Shown: in pieces, positions 52,101-58,174 of the stretch
Layout: each line of letters starts with the position of its first letter
How positions within the stretch are numbered: position 1 is the stretch's first letter
The notes under the pieces: generated by a model
Databases searched by the model: none
The model's input: the letters and a program-made list of their open reading frames with translations, nothing else
What the model was told of the DNA's origin: nothing
Program-made: the position numbers and the translations under genes
NCBI RefSeq assembly: GCF_036588685.1
Contig: NC_086374.1
Coordinates: forward strand, 88,840,059-88,904,058
Direction: 5' to 3'
DNA length: 64,000 nucleotides
From: Mytilus trossulus
Lineage: Eukaryota > Mollusca > Bivalvia > Mytilida > Mytilidae

Positions 52101-55100
52101 AGTTATCAAAATTTTAAAAACTTTAACCACAGAGTGAATGAAATGTTTCCCAGCAAAAAAATTAAGTCCATTTAAAAGTAAAATATGGAAAAAATTGATT
52201 TATTTTTTTACAAAATTTACTTCTGGATACTATCTTATGATCATAAACAAGCTTCTGTGCAAGTTTGGTACAAACCCAGGATAGTTTAAGAAAGTTATTA
52301 AAATTCTAAAAACTTTAACCACAGAGTGAATGTGTTGTTTCCCAGCAAAAAAATTAAGTCCATTTAAAAGTAAAATATGGAAAAAATTGATTTATTTTTT
52401 TACAAAATTTACTTCTGGATACTATCTTATGATCATAAAGAAGCTTCTGTCCAAGTTTAGTAGAAATCCAGTATAAGTTAAGAAAGTTATTAAAATTTCA
52501 AAAACTTTAACCACAGAGTGAATATTTGTGGACACCGCCGACGACGACGCCGACGACCAGTTCAATTCATATGAAATATTTCAAAATGCGAGTTAAAATT
52601 ATTGCGTTTACAACTGAGTCGCAATTTTCGCAAAAATAAAAACCTCGCAATAATTTCTGAATGTACAGTACTGTTCTTCATCCTCCGGTTTACATATAGG
52701 TAAATTGTTGAAAAAAAGCATGTAATCATAATATTACTTGTAGTCTTCAGTTACCACTAATCTTGCCTGTCTTGATCTTTACATTGGTTGGAAGTTCATT
52801 GCAACCTAAGAGAAAACGAAAACGGGATCGATCGGGATCCAAATGCAATCCCGGTGAAATTGTCGGGATAAGCCAGGATAGGCATCTGGAGGCGGGATCC
52901 CATTCGGGATAAATATCTGAAACTGGGATCCAATTTGGGATAAATGTCTGAAGCCGGGATTCCAGTCTAGATGAAACAGGATAAATATCGGACACTGGGA
53001 TCCCAATCAGAACTGTTTTAAGCCGGGATCCCAATCGGGAAAACTGTCTGATGCTGGGATCCCAGTCTAGTTAAAACGGGAAATTGTATGAACCATAATT
53101 AATTTGTGTTGTTGAAAATATGCAAGTGTTTTGTTTGTGTATACATATGTCTCTAATAACATCAAGTATAGGTTATTGGTGTTAATTAACAATGTGTATG
53201 ACACCAAAGCTGTCAGGTGTGAAGCCAATCACATTTAAGTGTCACTTAATATTCAGTTTGACAGATATTTATATAAAGTCAGAAAAATGCTGAGATTTTC
53301 GCGATAAAAATGACAGGGCGTCCGAGGAAATGCCAACGGGTGTTTTTCCAGACAAGCTTGGGCGTTTCTAATGTTCCCCAAGTTCTCATAAGAGCGTTTC
53401 TATTAGTTGTCGTCCGGCATCAATGATAAGATAATGACTGACGTCGTAAAACTTTGGTTTCTCTACTTATGTAAAATGTAAAAAGAAATCATGACCACGT
53501 GCTTTGTTTTCAATTGTACTGAACAGTTCGACCCAAGAAAATACTGTCCTAAATAATGCGGCCACTTGCACCAGGTGCCAATTACTAAAGAATTCTTTTC
53601 TTATATTTAGTAAAAACTGGCCAGTAATTAATACTTTTATGAGATACCCTTAATTTATTTATAATACCGTTACGGAGACAGACCAACTTGGCCGATATAA
53701 TTTGGGGCGAGATTGTCAATACAATGAATAAACTTGTTAACTTAATTGTCACATAACAGGCATAAATAGTAAGTATGTCAAAATTTAATTCAGATGTGTG
53801 TATGTTTATTTGGTGAAAATAATAAGTCGCTAGTTATTTATCGTCAGGGGATAAAAAAGGGGGAAGGTAATTAATTTGCAAAAACAATAAAATAACCTTT
53901 CAAGACTTCATAATTATTTGGACTAGCTTCCAATCTAATGTATTCTATAAACATTAACATGCAATAATATTTCTATTGAATTTGTTGCTTCAAAACGTAT
54001 TGAACAAATGATTCTTTGTGGATTTTTTTGATACTTTTAGGGGATATACTGATCTTTTTAAATGGAGCTTTTAACGATACAGATTGCATGCAGATATTCC
54101 AGTTACCATAATTTACTCAGCAATTCTAGTTGGAAGTGCAGAGACAGCAAATTAATAAGCAGAAAGGAAAACATGACATGTATCCTTTTGCATAAATAAC
54201 CCAGGAATCCCAGTGGCAGTGTAATTTGAATTGGTGTATGTATATCCTGCTGGTATTTATTTTTGGGATCCCGCTTTTTTTTTCCAGGAATCCCATTAAA
54301 TTTCCACTGGGATTTACATCGGGATCCCGCTTCTTTTACGGGAATCCCGCAATTTTATCCCAGTACATTTACATCGGGATCCCGCTTATTTAGCGGGAAT
54401 CCCGAAATTTTATCCCAGTGGGATCCCAATTGAATTCCCACAATATCCCAGTGGGATCCCAGTATATTTCAACCGGGATTTACATCGGAATTCCCGGACT
54501 TTTGGCGGGATTCCCGAAATTTTATCCCGGTGGAATTAGGTGGGATCCCACTTGGAATCCACTCAAAATTCCAGCCGGGATTCCAGTGGAATTCCAGATT
54601 TATTTTCTTTTGAGAAATTACAAATAATTTTATTTGATATTTTATGCAACTTTCAATAATACCTCAGCAAATCCAATATAACTACCATTGGATCTTTTAA
54701 GATTAAAGTTCACAATTGGTCCTTGTGTTGATGGATCTGAAAAATCTCCATGACAATAAATGTCTGCTACTTGTTGGCTGTTTCCATGGTGAAGACTGTG
54801 AAGATAATGGTGGAAGTACTGTGCCACAATGAACGTGTGTCTAGATATGGACTTCATTCCACCTATAATATATTACAACAATTTAAGCATGTATATATTT
54901 GCTTTCATAAAATTGAAATAAATCCCAACTTGACTCATTTTGAGATCTTATCATTACTTTTCCTATAGATGCAAATAGCCTAATTGAAAAAGGAGATTTT
55001 CTCAGAGCTAATTATAGATTATCATTTGTCATCTCAACGAGGTTGATTTTCTCTCATGAGCTGGTACAACAAAAGTGAGAAAAGAAATCAAGCTGAGATG

Positions 55101-56756
55101 ACCAATGATAATCAGTTTATCGCTATTTTACCTATAATGACCTTGTAAAGGCCAGGATTTTTTAATTTGTTGGTTTACGGGTCCGCCGACCAGATTTTGC
55201 TGATTTCCAGAATAAAAATAAAACTGACTTTTCAGGCTTTTTTAAAATTTAAGAATGATGACAAAATAGAATGACAAACTTATTATTTGAAAGGTGAAAT
55301 ATATTTTTATTTTGCATATCAGTTTTCTGTCTTGAAAGATTTTTTTCTTTTTTTCCCCGACCGACCGACCCGACTTTTTCATGGAGAAAATCTGTAAACC
55401 AACAAATTAAAAAACCGTGGCCATAACTTCATTGACAATGGCACGTGTGCACTGCCCTTAGTTTCTAGTGATCATTTCTCATATCACTCATCTGTGCTGA
55501 GAAAGGAAATTATCAGTCAGTTAGATCCTAGGAAATTTTGTAAAATAGCGATTAAAATTGATAACATCTTTTTCGAGAAGACTGTTGTTAATATCATATA
55601 AATTTTGTTTTAAAGATAACAGTGATTTTTTTGTAATTCTTTGTAAAAGATGTCAATGAATCCCTGTTTGTTATGTGACAATGAATCCATGTTTGTGATG
55701 TCACAATGAATTCATGTTTGTGATGTCACAAATAACGATTTTGTCAAGCCTTCGAAAAAGCGAGACTAAGCGATCCTACATTCCGTCGGCAGCGGCGTCC
55801 ACAAATATTCACTCTGTGGTTAAAGTTTTTGAAATTTTAATATCTTTCTTAAACTATACTGGATTTCTACCAAACTTGGACAGAAGCTTGTTTATGATCA
55901 TAAGATAGTATCCAGAAGTAAATTTTGTAAAAATAAAATTCCATTTTTTCCGTATTTTACTTATAAATGGACTTAGTTTTTTCTGCGGGGAAACAACACA
56001 TTCACTCTGTGGTCAAATTAAAAAAAAAATTAATAACTTTTTTATACTACTTTTAATTTGTACCAAACTTAGACAAAAGCTTGTTTATGATCAAAAGCTA
56101 GTATTTAAAAGGAAATTTTGTTAATGTTTTGTACCTGTGTATCTGTATTTTACTTATAAATGGACATAGTTTTTCTTCCAGTTAACATTACATACAGTCT
56201 GCAGTTATAGTTTTTAAACATTTATTAGATTCATAAACTATCCTGGATTTTTACCAAACTTGGACAGAAGATTCTTACAATCAAAAGATAGCATCAAGAG
56301 GAAAATTTTTATTGATTTATTTCCTCATTTTTGTTGAGCCTGTGATTTTCAGCAAAAGTAGGCGAGACACTGGGTTCCGCGAAACCCTTACAAATTTTTT
56401 TCATTATGACTATTTTTCAGAAACTTATCCTTTGAAAATATCCTCATGGGTAACATGCAAAATATCAAAGAGGTAATGTTTCTCAGCTTTTCATGGAAGG
56501 TGATATTTTGTCTCCATATTTTCCACTGTTTAATTTTAAGTGCTAACAACTGTTTTCAAGCTTTGTAAAGATTTGGTCTTGAACTAATTTGATAGATATT
56601 ATTCCACAAACATGTGTCAAGTACATTGACAACATGCATCACTTGTTTTTTTTTAAGGTAAACACTGTGTTACATTTACCTCCAAGGTTCTTGAGAGAAT
56701 CCAAGCCATGTCTTAATGCTATTATATCTAAAAATGGTACTGTGCCATCTTCAAAC
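37057..56756 (-). CDS. MOCOS: Molybdenum cofactor sulfurase, C-terminal ~553 residues (11 exons)
   Basis: Join complement(37057-37140, 38604-38708, 39523-39632, 40340-40459, 40851-40981, 48450-48543, 49067-49229, 49810-50271, 51310-51426, 54663-54862, 56680-56756), 1663 nt, phase-consistent. MOCOS converts the oxo form of the molybdenum cofactor to the sulfido form needed by xanthine dehydrogenase and aldehyde oxidase. Visible: the end of the PLP-dependent aminotransferase-V (NifS-like) domain with the active-cysteine motif HLRTGCFCNIGACQKYLG, AGHVCGDDRDLI and TGSVRISFGYMST; a Ser-rich linker; the MOSC N-terminal barrel (TNIFLYPVKSCGAFEV, FDREWMIVSESGV); and the MOSC domain (FRANIVIGGG, FEEDSWATVKIGN, GCTRCQMVCLDQDTGERS). 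Human MOCOS is 888 residues, so roughly 335 N-terminal residues lie beyond 64000. Introns hold a BEL/Pao element, MITEs and a 48-bp array. Confidence 0.95.
37158..38350 (-). repeat. 48-bp minisatellite (~25 units) ending at the MOCOS last-exon acceptor
   Basis: Unit (+ strand) atggtcaaacacatttattg, then tggatttaatatcatttgta, then ggaaaacc. Variants gtagg/gttgg and aaaacc/agaacc/caaacc alternate. On the MOCOS strand the array is open and encodes a 16-residue repeat of the NVFDHGFPTNDIKSTI type. A one-base deletion near 37542 splits it into two frames, and the part 37143-37509 is in frame with the last exon. This makes it intronic unless the intron is retained. Confidence 0.95.
38604..38708 (-). 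CDS. MOCOS: MOCOS exon (MOSC cysteine motif)
   Basis: 35 codons in phase 0; acceptor taatttacag, donor gtgaaa. Encodes SQGGCTRCQMVCLDQDTG, then ERSKEPLKTLAAWRGKK. GCxRCQM is the MOSC-domain cysteine motif. Confidence 0.93.
38920..39470. repeat. Dispersed repeat with internal ~170-nt modules
   Basis: Starts gggacacagatgatgcccca and contains three similar modules (gacataactgaagaactgta, gcataactctaggtgcaacc, gaataactctagaatagtaa), each followed by text ending in ttgtgtataagtttcataaa or a variant. A related copy is at 40150-40330 and an inverted, weaker one near 9240-9540. Lies in a MOCOS intron. Confidence 0.65.
39523..39632 (-). CDS. MOCOS: MOCOS exon
   Basis: Acceptor atttacag, donor gtaatt. 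Encodes (E)VENLINRFRANIVIG, then GGLAFEEDSWATVKIGN and NKFL, the core of the MOSC domain. Confidence 0.93.
39661..40339. other. MOCOS intron including a dispersed repeat
   Basis: AT-rich. From about 40150 it contains gtgtccgttggacacaggtg and aaagggacataactcaagaa, the repeat family of 38920-39470. Nothing else recognised. Confidence 0.55.
40340..40459 (-). CDS. MOCOS: MOCOS exon
   Basis: Acceptor ttattttccag, donor gtattt. Encodes TESISKLSLANESQYLLI, then CRTSIEDLQHRIQQNEEN and PNF. LSLANE-QYLLI matches vertebrate MOCOS. Confidence 0.93.
40851..40981 (-). CDS. MOCOS: MOCOS exon
   Basis: Acceptor tacaaacag, donor gtaaag. Encodes (R)VTGVDCGEAVGQWISE, then VLDKPGCRLIQQDRTRSRK and CKLDKTSN. DCGE and the GxxCRLI-like region match the family. 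Confidence 0.92.
41695..41874 (-). repeat. BEL/Pao 3' LTR (180 bp)
   Basis: Starts tgtggaggttaaaagtagga and ends taatctcgaca on the + strand, with TG...CA ends. Nearly identical to 47608-47787. Confidence 0.95.
41875..42121 (-). other. BEL/Pao 3' untranslated region
   Basis: About 250 bp between the integrase stop and the 3' LTR. The LTR-proximal bases on the element's strand read gcggcccccagta, not a classic purine-rich tract, so the polypurine tract is not obvious. Confidence 0.5.
42122..43519 (-). CDS. BEL/Pao integrase with C-terminal DUF5641-like domain
   Basis: 465-codon frame from the first Met; the open frame extends upstream past it, so this is the C-terminal part of Pol, not a separate protein. 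HHCC zinc-binding region: H72 and H77 in AHEKLLHSG, C107 and C110 in CVICRK. Integrase core triad: D143 (VTGVDFTG), D206 (LISDNATTF) and E253 (GGFWERL). The C-terminal third (FWTRWKSEYLTSLREF, GDIVQIHYESPRVNWKLG) is the DUF5641-like domain usual in BEL/Pao. All catalytic residues are present. Its frame differs from the upstream gag-pol frame by one base. Confidence 0.92.
   Translation of the reverse strand: MYTDEMSYLRGAQHRNTNKVPRVRQLGLFLDETGLIRCNGRIHNAPIPESAKFPYLIPANHPLTRLIVLDAHEKLLHSGMNATVTYIRQTFWIPTIRQYAKKLLRKCVICRKVNGKSYVAPDPPPLPKIRLQEAPPFTVTGVDFTGALLVRDENRILTKAYICMFTCTSTRAVHLEVVPNLTEHSFVQAFRRFVSSKSIPKTLISDNATTFIAGAEELKRLCESATLKETLSTRGIEWKFIPKRAPWYGGFWERLIALTKTSLKKTLGRTQVSMETLQTVVTEIERILNDRPLTYFSSDIRDCETLTPVHLLYGRRISTLPYPQIDIEEFNDPTYMNHKELNKCAQRQTLLIQHFWTRWKSEYLTSLREFHKTLGKNEQSIQIGDIVQIHYESPRVNWKLGIVNELIRGNDGHVRAARIQTSNGETSRLIVKLFPLEVSGTHSDVTSDHTDEQHQDTMQRSTRPN
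43570..47589 (-). CDS. BEL/Pao gag-pol polyprotein (gag, protease, RT, RNase H)
   Basis: 1339 codons without interruption, starting ATG shortly after the 5' LTR. Residues ~165-310: DUF1759 gag (PIFTGNILEWQTFWDSYE). ~378-440: CCHC-like knuckles (CVFCHDEHAPAHC, CFNCLGTHRIHEC, CQNCNKRHHTSLC). ~525-660: aspartic protease with D532 in LFDEGAQRSF. ~820-960: reverse transcriptase (TDIEKAFLHV, FGATSSPFILNATI, and the catalytic box YVDN at 946-949, a YVDD variant common in BEL/Pao). ~1115-1240: RNase H with D1122, E1161, D1189 and D1234. The frame stops shortly after RNase H while integrase continues in another frame. Retrotransposon protein, not a host gene. Confidence 0.95.
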   Translation of the reverse strand: MDLSKLKSIRSGNRSAVTKLFRKIDAVKQETDFDPEELTATFENLLQKQKILNNLNEKILQLAEAEDIESEILDSDEYCITLETKIRHIRNFVRDTHTTPKTRQSKTSSQILNVDSQPFVSANLTENSCTQSSQNPFSQASNTGSTNLNPYTSASSQNHYLPKLSLPIFTGNILEWQTFWDSYECAIHLNPSLTDVQKFNYLKAQLQNEALRTIAGFALTNANYADAIILLKERFGQTHKITQAYIQALLEIPSPRNHLVSLRQFYDQMETYVRGLESLGQSQDSYGTLLVPIILKKLPGEIKKNLAREHGTENWSLRDLRKSICNEINIIDAGQDTETSDNLPSTSSFFTGTKSTKPRQNQAPNTRNIRQNLDTKPCVFCHDEHAPAHCANITDPAARMDIVKREKLCFNCLGTHRIHECKSKHLCQNCNKRHHTSLCTVRQFNNKNYDNDRSRQSVQNTHYSQQHMNFHGNSEQANQTSVHLVNDMDRKEEDTSILYSSSVEVRTNVLLKTAVAPVWSDHSCRDTHILFDEGAQRSFVTEDLARNLNLQSEGTEILQLSSFGDRNKNVRHLDKSTVYVETDAGQKIPINVLIVPMIAVPLQNNIRHINRGLNYLGRLKLAHPVTQEESFEISLLIGADYYWDLVEDEVIRGNGPTAVRSKLGFILSGPVSDKRDNLLMGTSIFNILVNHKREEHDIETFWRLESIGINSKETDEDDTDFLETYQDTSIELRGNKYFAKLPWKQEHDELPSNYTVTRRRTENVIKKLSQDPKLLKKYGDIIAEQERRGFVETVDENEQKGGKIHYIPHHPIHKESSTTPIRIVYDCSCRQSPSHPSLNDCLMDTPPKLNDLTKLLVQFRANPFATCTDIEKAFLHVGLSEEDRDVTRFVWLSDPTNPGSQLKTYRFKAVLFGATSSPFILNATIQKHLKQFGNSETAKILERDIYVDNILSSMNKEEDLLTYFKEARSLMAGAGFNLRSWSSNSAKLQELAKEENVLDTDKYTKILGILWNSRSDEIFYPKRDIPTPELLQHVTKREVLKYSSKIYDPLGLLSPVTIRAKILIQELWKCGLDWDELIPDNLKTTWIDLTKDLEKAIQFTIPRYYFSKPSTSTELVLHVFTDASPKAYGAAAYFSNENETTLVMAKTRVAPVKCLTLPQLELMAAIIGARLAAHLHSTLNYPKIVFWSDSSIVLHWLTSTKTLKRFIANRVEEITELTHPYKWRYCPTNNNPADLLTRGLTIEQFDQSILWRKGPHWLTDSTKWPELNSATNTVLTSLVDDRENEEELDNLNMTHQNSLSSIKNILDISNYGSYMKLLRITAYVIRFIRNCRRDRISRR
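47586..47603 (-). other. Candidate primer-binding site
   Basis: On the element's strand, 4 nt after the 5' LTR, lies an 18-nt stretch starting TGGTACC, the form expected of a complement to a tRNA 3' end (which ends CCA). It overlaps the gag start codon. The matching tRNA was not identified. Confidence 0.4.
47608..47787 (-). repeat. BEL/Pao 5' LTR (180 bp)
   Basis: Same ends as the 3' LTR. It has ttttataca on the transcribed strand, a possible TATA-like element. About four differences from the 3' LTR, in the stretch 47700-47775. Confidence 0.95.
47793..48449 (-). other. MOCOS intron, remainder
   Basis: AT-rich. Contains half of a CAGAAATTATTGCG-family MITE at 48300-48362 (attgcgattg ... ttctgaatttacagta). 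No gene. Confidence 0.5.
48450..48543 (-). CDS. MOCOS: MOCOS exon
   Basis: Acceptor ctctttcag, donor gtatga. Encodes (G)MCSVTVPLDSSDQGQG, then QQSILPCVGKVCGD and two bases of Arg. The VCGDR junction is conserved. Confidence 0.92.
48544..49066 (-). other. MOCOS intron, no recognised element
   Basis: AT-rich sequence between two MOCOS exons; only small spurious open frames. Confidence 0.5.
49067..49229 (-). CDS. MOCOS: MOCOS exon
   Basis: Acceptor acttttag, donor gtaata. Encodes VRDWEICETGLKFDREWMI, then VSESGVTVSQKREPKLCLIK and PQIDLVRKCLILMYP. LKFDREWM and SQKREPKLCLI match the MOSC N-terminal barrel. Confidence 0.94.
49230..49809 (-). other. MOCOS intron with a short Penelope-like terminus fragment
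   Basis: At about 49564-49613, attgagaatggaaatgtcaa, agacac and ggaccaaagagc resemble the Penelope-like 3' terminus in inverted orientation. The rest is unassigned. Confidence 0.45.
49810..50271 (-). CDS. MOCOS: MOCOS largest exon in window (domain linker)
   Basis: 154 codons in phase 0; acceptor tttctacag, donor gtaagc. Starts AGHVCGDDRDLINGKPTG and SVRISFGYMSTIEDAQ (end of the aminotransferase domain). About 75 Ser/Asp/Gln-rich, poorly conserved residues follow, then HVVTNIFLYPVKSCGAFE (start of the MOSC N-terminal barrel). Confidence 0.95.
50272..51309 (-). other. MOCOS intron with a dispersed repeat end
   Basis: At 50740-50870: agctgactttgtgttatggg, cagtgacctatagttgttaa and gatgtctcattggcaattat, the inverted ATTGCCAATGAG subfamily also seen at 24520. 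Otherwise unassigned. Confidence 0.55.
51310..51426 (-). CDS. MOCOS: MOCOS exon (active-cysteine motif)
   Basis: 39 codons in phase 0; acceptor gatttgtag, donor gtacag. Encodes VDKMAQLYNIHLRTGCFCN, then IGACQKYLGLTSEQIKDNFE. The Cys-rich LRTGCFCNxGAC motif contains the persulfide-forming cysteine known from plant ABA3 and animal MOCOS. Confidence 0.96.
51659..52670. mobile_element. CAGAAATTATTGCG-family MITE, split by a second repeat
   Basis: Left end actgtaaattcagaaattat plus tg and right end caataatttctgaatgtaca plus gta are inverted repeats. The inner flanks (cattttagactaaaatgcaa; aaaatgcgagttaaaattat) match the family copy at 35385-35541. About 800 bp of unrelated repeat (51758-52561) interrupts it. 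The host intron is in MOCOS. Confidence 0.75.
51758..52561. repeat. GGGTTCCGCGGAACCC repeat with 193-bp internal tandem units, copy 1
   Basis: Opens with the perfect 16-nt palindrome gggttccgcggaaccc (51764-51779) followed by agtgtctcgcctacttttgc, then about three ~193-bp units (marker ttacttctggatac at 52023, 52217 and 52409), and ends in gacgacgccgacgaccag. An inverted partner is at 55745-56392. Confidence 0.82.
52825..53070. repeat. GGGATCCC/GGGATAAA cluster 1
   Basis: At least ten cgggatcc, tgggatcc or cgggata words in about 250 bp, in loose ~50-60-nt modules (gccgggatcccaatcggga; ggataaatatctgaaactgg). GC-rich against an AT-rich background. Confidence 0.7.
54262..54600. repeat. GGGATCCC/GGGAATCCC cluster 2
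   Basis: Dense in gggatcccgctt, gggaatcccg, attttatcccagt and tttacatcgggatcccgc; several units are internally palindromic. Ends about 60 nt from MOCOS exon 54663-54862. Open frames across it are artefacts. Confidence 0.75.
54663..54862 (-). CDS. MOCOS: MOCOS exon
   Basis: Acceptor atattatag, donor gtatta. Encodes GGMKSISRHTFIVAQYFHHY, then DFSDPSTQGPIVNFNL and SNGSYIGFAE. The GGMxxIxxHT and QGPIxNFN motifs match MOCOS. Confidence 0.95.
55017..55117. repeat. Imperfect palindrome, ~40-nt arms
   Basis: Left arm gattatcatttgtcatctca ... ttgattttctctcat and right arm gtgagaaaagaaatcaagct ... gaccaatgataatc are inverted with a few mismatches and a ~20-nt loop. Confidence 0.7.
55118..55556. repeat. 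Fold-back element with two nested inverted pairs
   Basis: Outer pair tatcgctattttac (left, ~55120) and gtaaaatagcg (right, ~55541). Inner pair ggccaggattttttaatttg then ttggtttac (~55151) and gtaaaccaacaaattaaaaa then accgtggcc (~55392). Contains a ccgaccgaccgacccgac tract. MITE-like, no coding. Confidence 0.7.
55745..56392. repeat. GGGTTCCGCGGAACCC repeat, copy 2 (inverted)
   Basis: Reverse complement of 51758-52561: gcggcgtccacaaatattca, ctctgtggttaaagtttttg, then units with agtatccagaagtaaatttt, ending gtaggcgagacactgggttc and cgcgaaaccctta. The palindrome here is mutated (gggttccgcgaaaccc). Confidence 0.8.
56680..56756 (-). CDS. MOCOS: MOCOS exon (most 5' one in window)
   Basis: Acceptor ttattttcag, donor gtaaat. 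Encodes (R)FEDGTVPFLDIIALRHG, then LDSLKNLG. FEDGT-FLDxIAL is a conserved aminotransferase-domain motif of MOCOS. Confidence 0.94.
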
Positions 56757-58174
56757 CTGAAAATAATTAAAATGTTTCAATTACAATACAATTAATATGC
56801 TGATGTAATCTTCATAGATATATAATATATTAAAGGCGGCTGTAGTGTAAAATAGACAATTCAATTTTCCACATAAAGTCCTTTTACACCTAAAATAGTT
56901 CAACTTTTACTAGGACGTTTCATAAAAAAATCATATACATGTACTAGTATTGGAAGCTTCACATGCACTATATACACAAAGTTTGTACCCCCCCCCCCCC
57001 TCTTCCCATCCCCATCTCTTGATCTGGGAACCAGTAGGTATTATTTAAGAATATTAAGAATTTTTTCATAAGAGGTGTGGTTACCAAATCAACTTTATTT
57101 TCAAAATGCAAAATAAACAGCTAGTAAGCCTTTTTGGGTGTGTGCTTACAACACGCAGCAAAATAAGTTACAATAAAGCCTCTAAGCACTTAAGATGTAT
57201 GACTCAAGCAATGATTTCCCTCCCAAAGCATATGAACATATTGCTAATAGATTAACAATTTCTTAGGCTAATGTTTTTTTGCAAACAAATCTAAAATGCA
57301 TTAAATATAATTTAACTTTTACAAGAAAAATTTGATTGATTCTACCATAATATGATAAAATCATTTATATATCTATAAAACAAAATGAAACAATCAATGT
57401 ATGTGATGTGTAATAAAGAGTTTTCTGAAAATCTTAATAAAAACAATAAAATCTGTTATCATCAATTTTCCATGACCAATAAAAGATTTTTTTAATCATT
57501 TTATCATTAAAAAACCAAATTTTTCATTGATGCACTTTTATTCTGTTTTGAAATTGTCATGACAACTTGAAAGTTAAAATGAAATCAAGCCTTTAATAGC
57601 ATGTTTAGGTTGTGTTATTTATCAGCCGATTCAAATTAAATCCATCAAAGTCAACTAAAGAAAGCCAATTACATAGGGGAGCTAATTTCAGGATATACTT
57701 TTATATCCTAGCGTGGAAAAACAACATAATCTCAGAAATTACAATTAAAGAAAAACGCTGTTGTTTAAACTTCCTTATTTTCCTTTTGAAATTCAATTAC
57801 CTTACGTCATTCGCTGTATAAAAGCAGCATTAACTATAAGAGGATCAAGTATTTTTACTTGATGTTTACGTAATTAGCAATTAATCTTTAATAATAGAGA
57901 AGCTATTAGGTTTGAATTTTCTGCATTCAAAAGATTTCCATGGTTTTGAATACTATTGATCTAAATTAAATTCTATCCATTAATTTTCAAAAATAAAAAA
58001 AGAACGTTTACGTCAGCTGAAATTGGCTTCTGTACTTCTCAATAGTATTTCTATTTTATAATATGCCAGCTCCTAACAGTTTAATAGTGATTACAGTCGT
58101 ATGGTTTGATTTTTCAAATTTAAATGAGGAAACCAAAATAATAATTTTCAGCAGGTGTATTGAGGGCAATTTTT
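56757..58174 (-). other. Presumed upstream MOCOS intron
   Basis: AT-rich, with a homopolymer C run at ~56990-57002. No upstream MOCOS exon could be recognised here or further right to 64000, so the preceding intron probably extends past the window end. Confidence 0.5.

Larger units (their letters stand above)
52671..54662 (-). other. MOCOS intron with two GGGATCCC-rich clusters
   Basis: Between the MITE and exon 54663-54862. Clusters at 52825-53070 and 54262-54600 are listed separately. The ~53100-54250 interval is AT-rich with no recognised gene. Confidence 0.5.

Noticed and set aside
52747..54627. Short frames with repeated GIP or DPxW-like text
   Set aside because: Translations of the GGGATCCC-rich clusters; no coding support.
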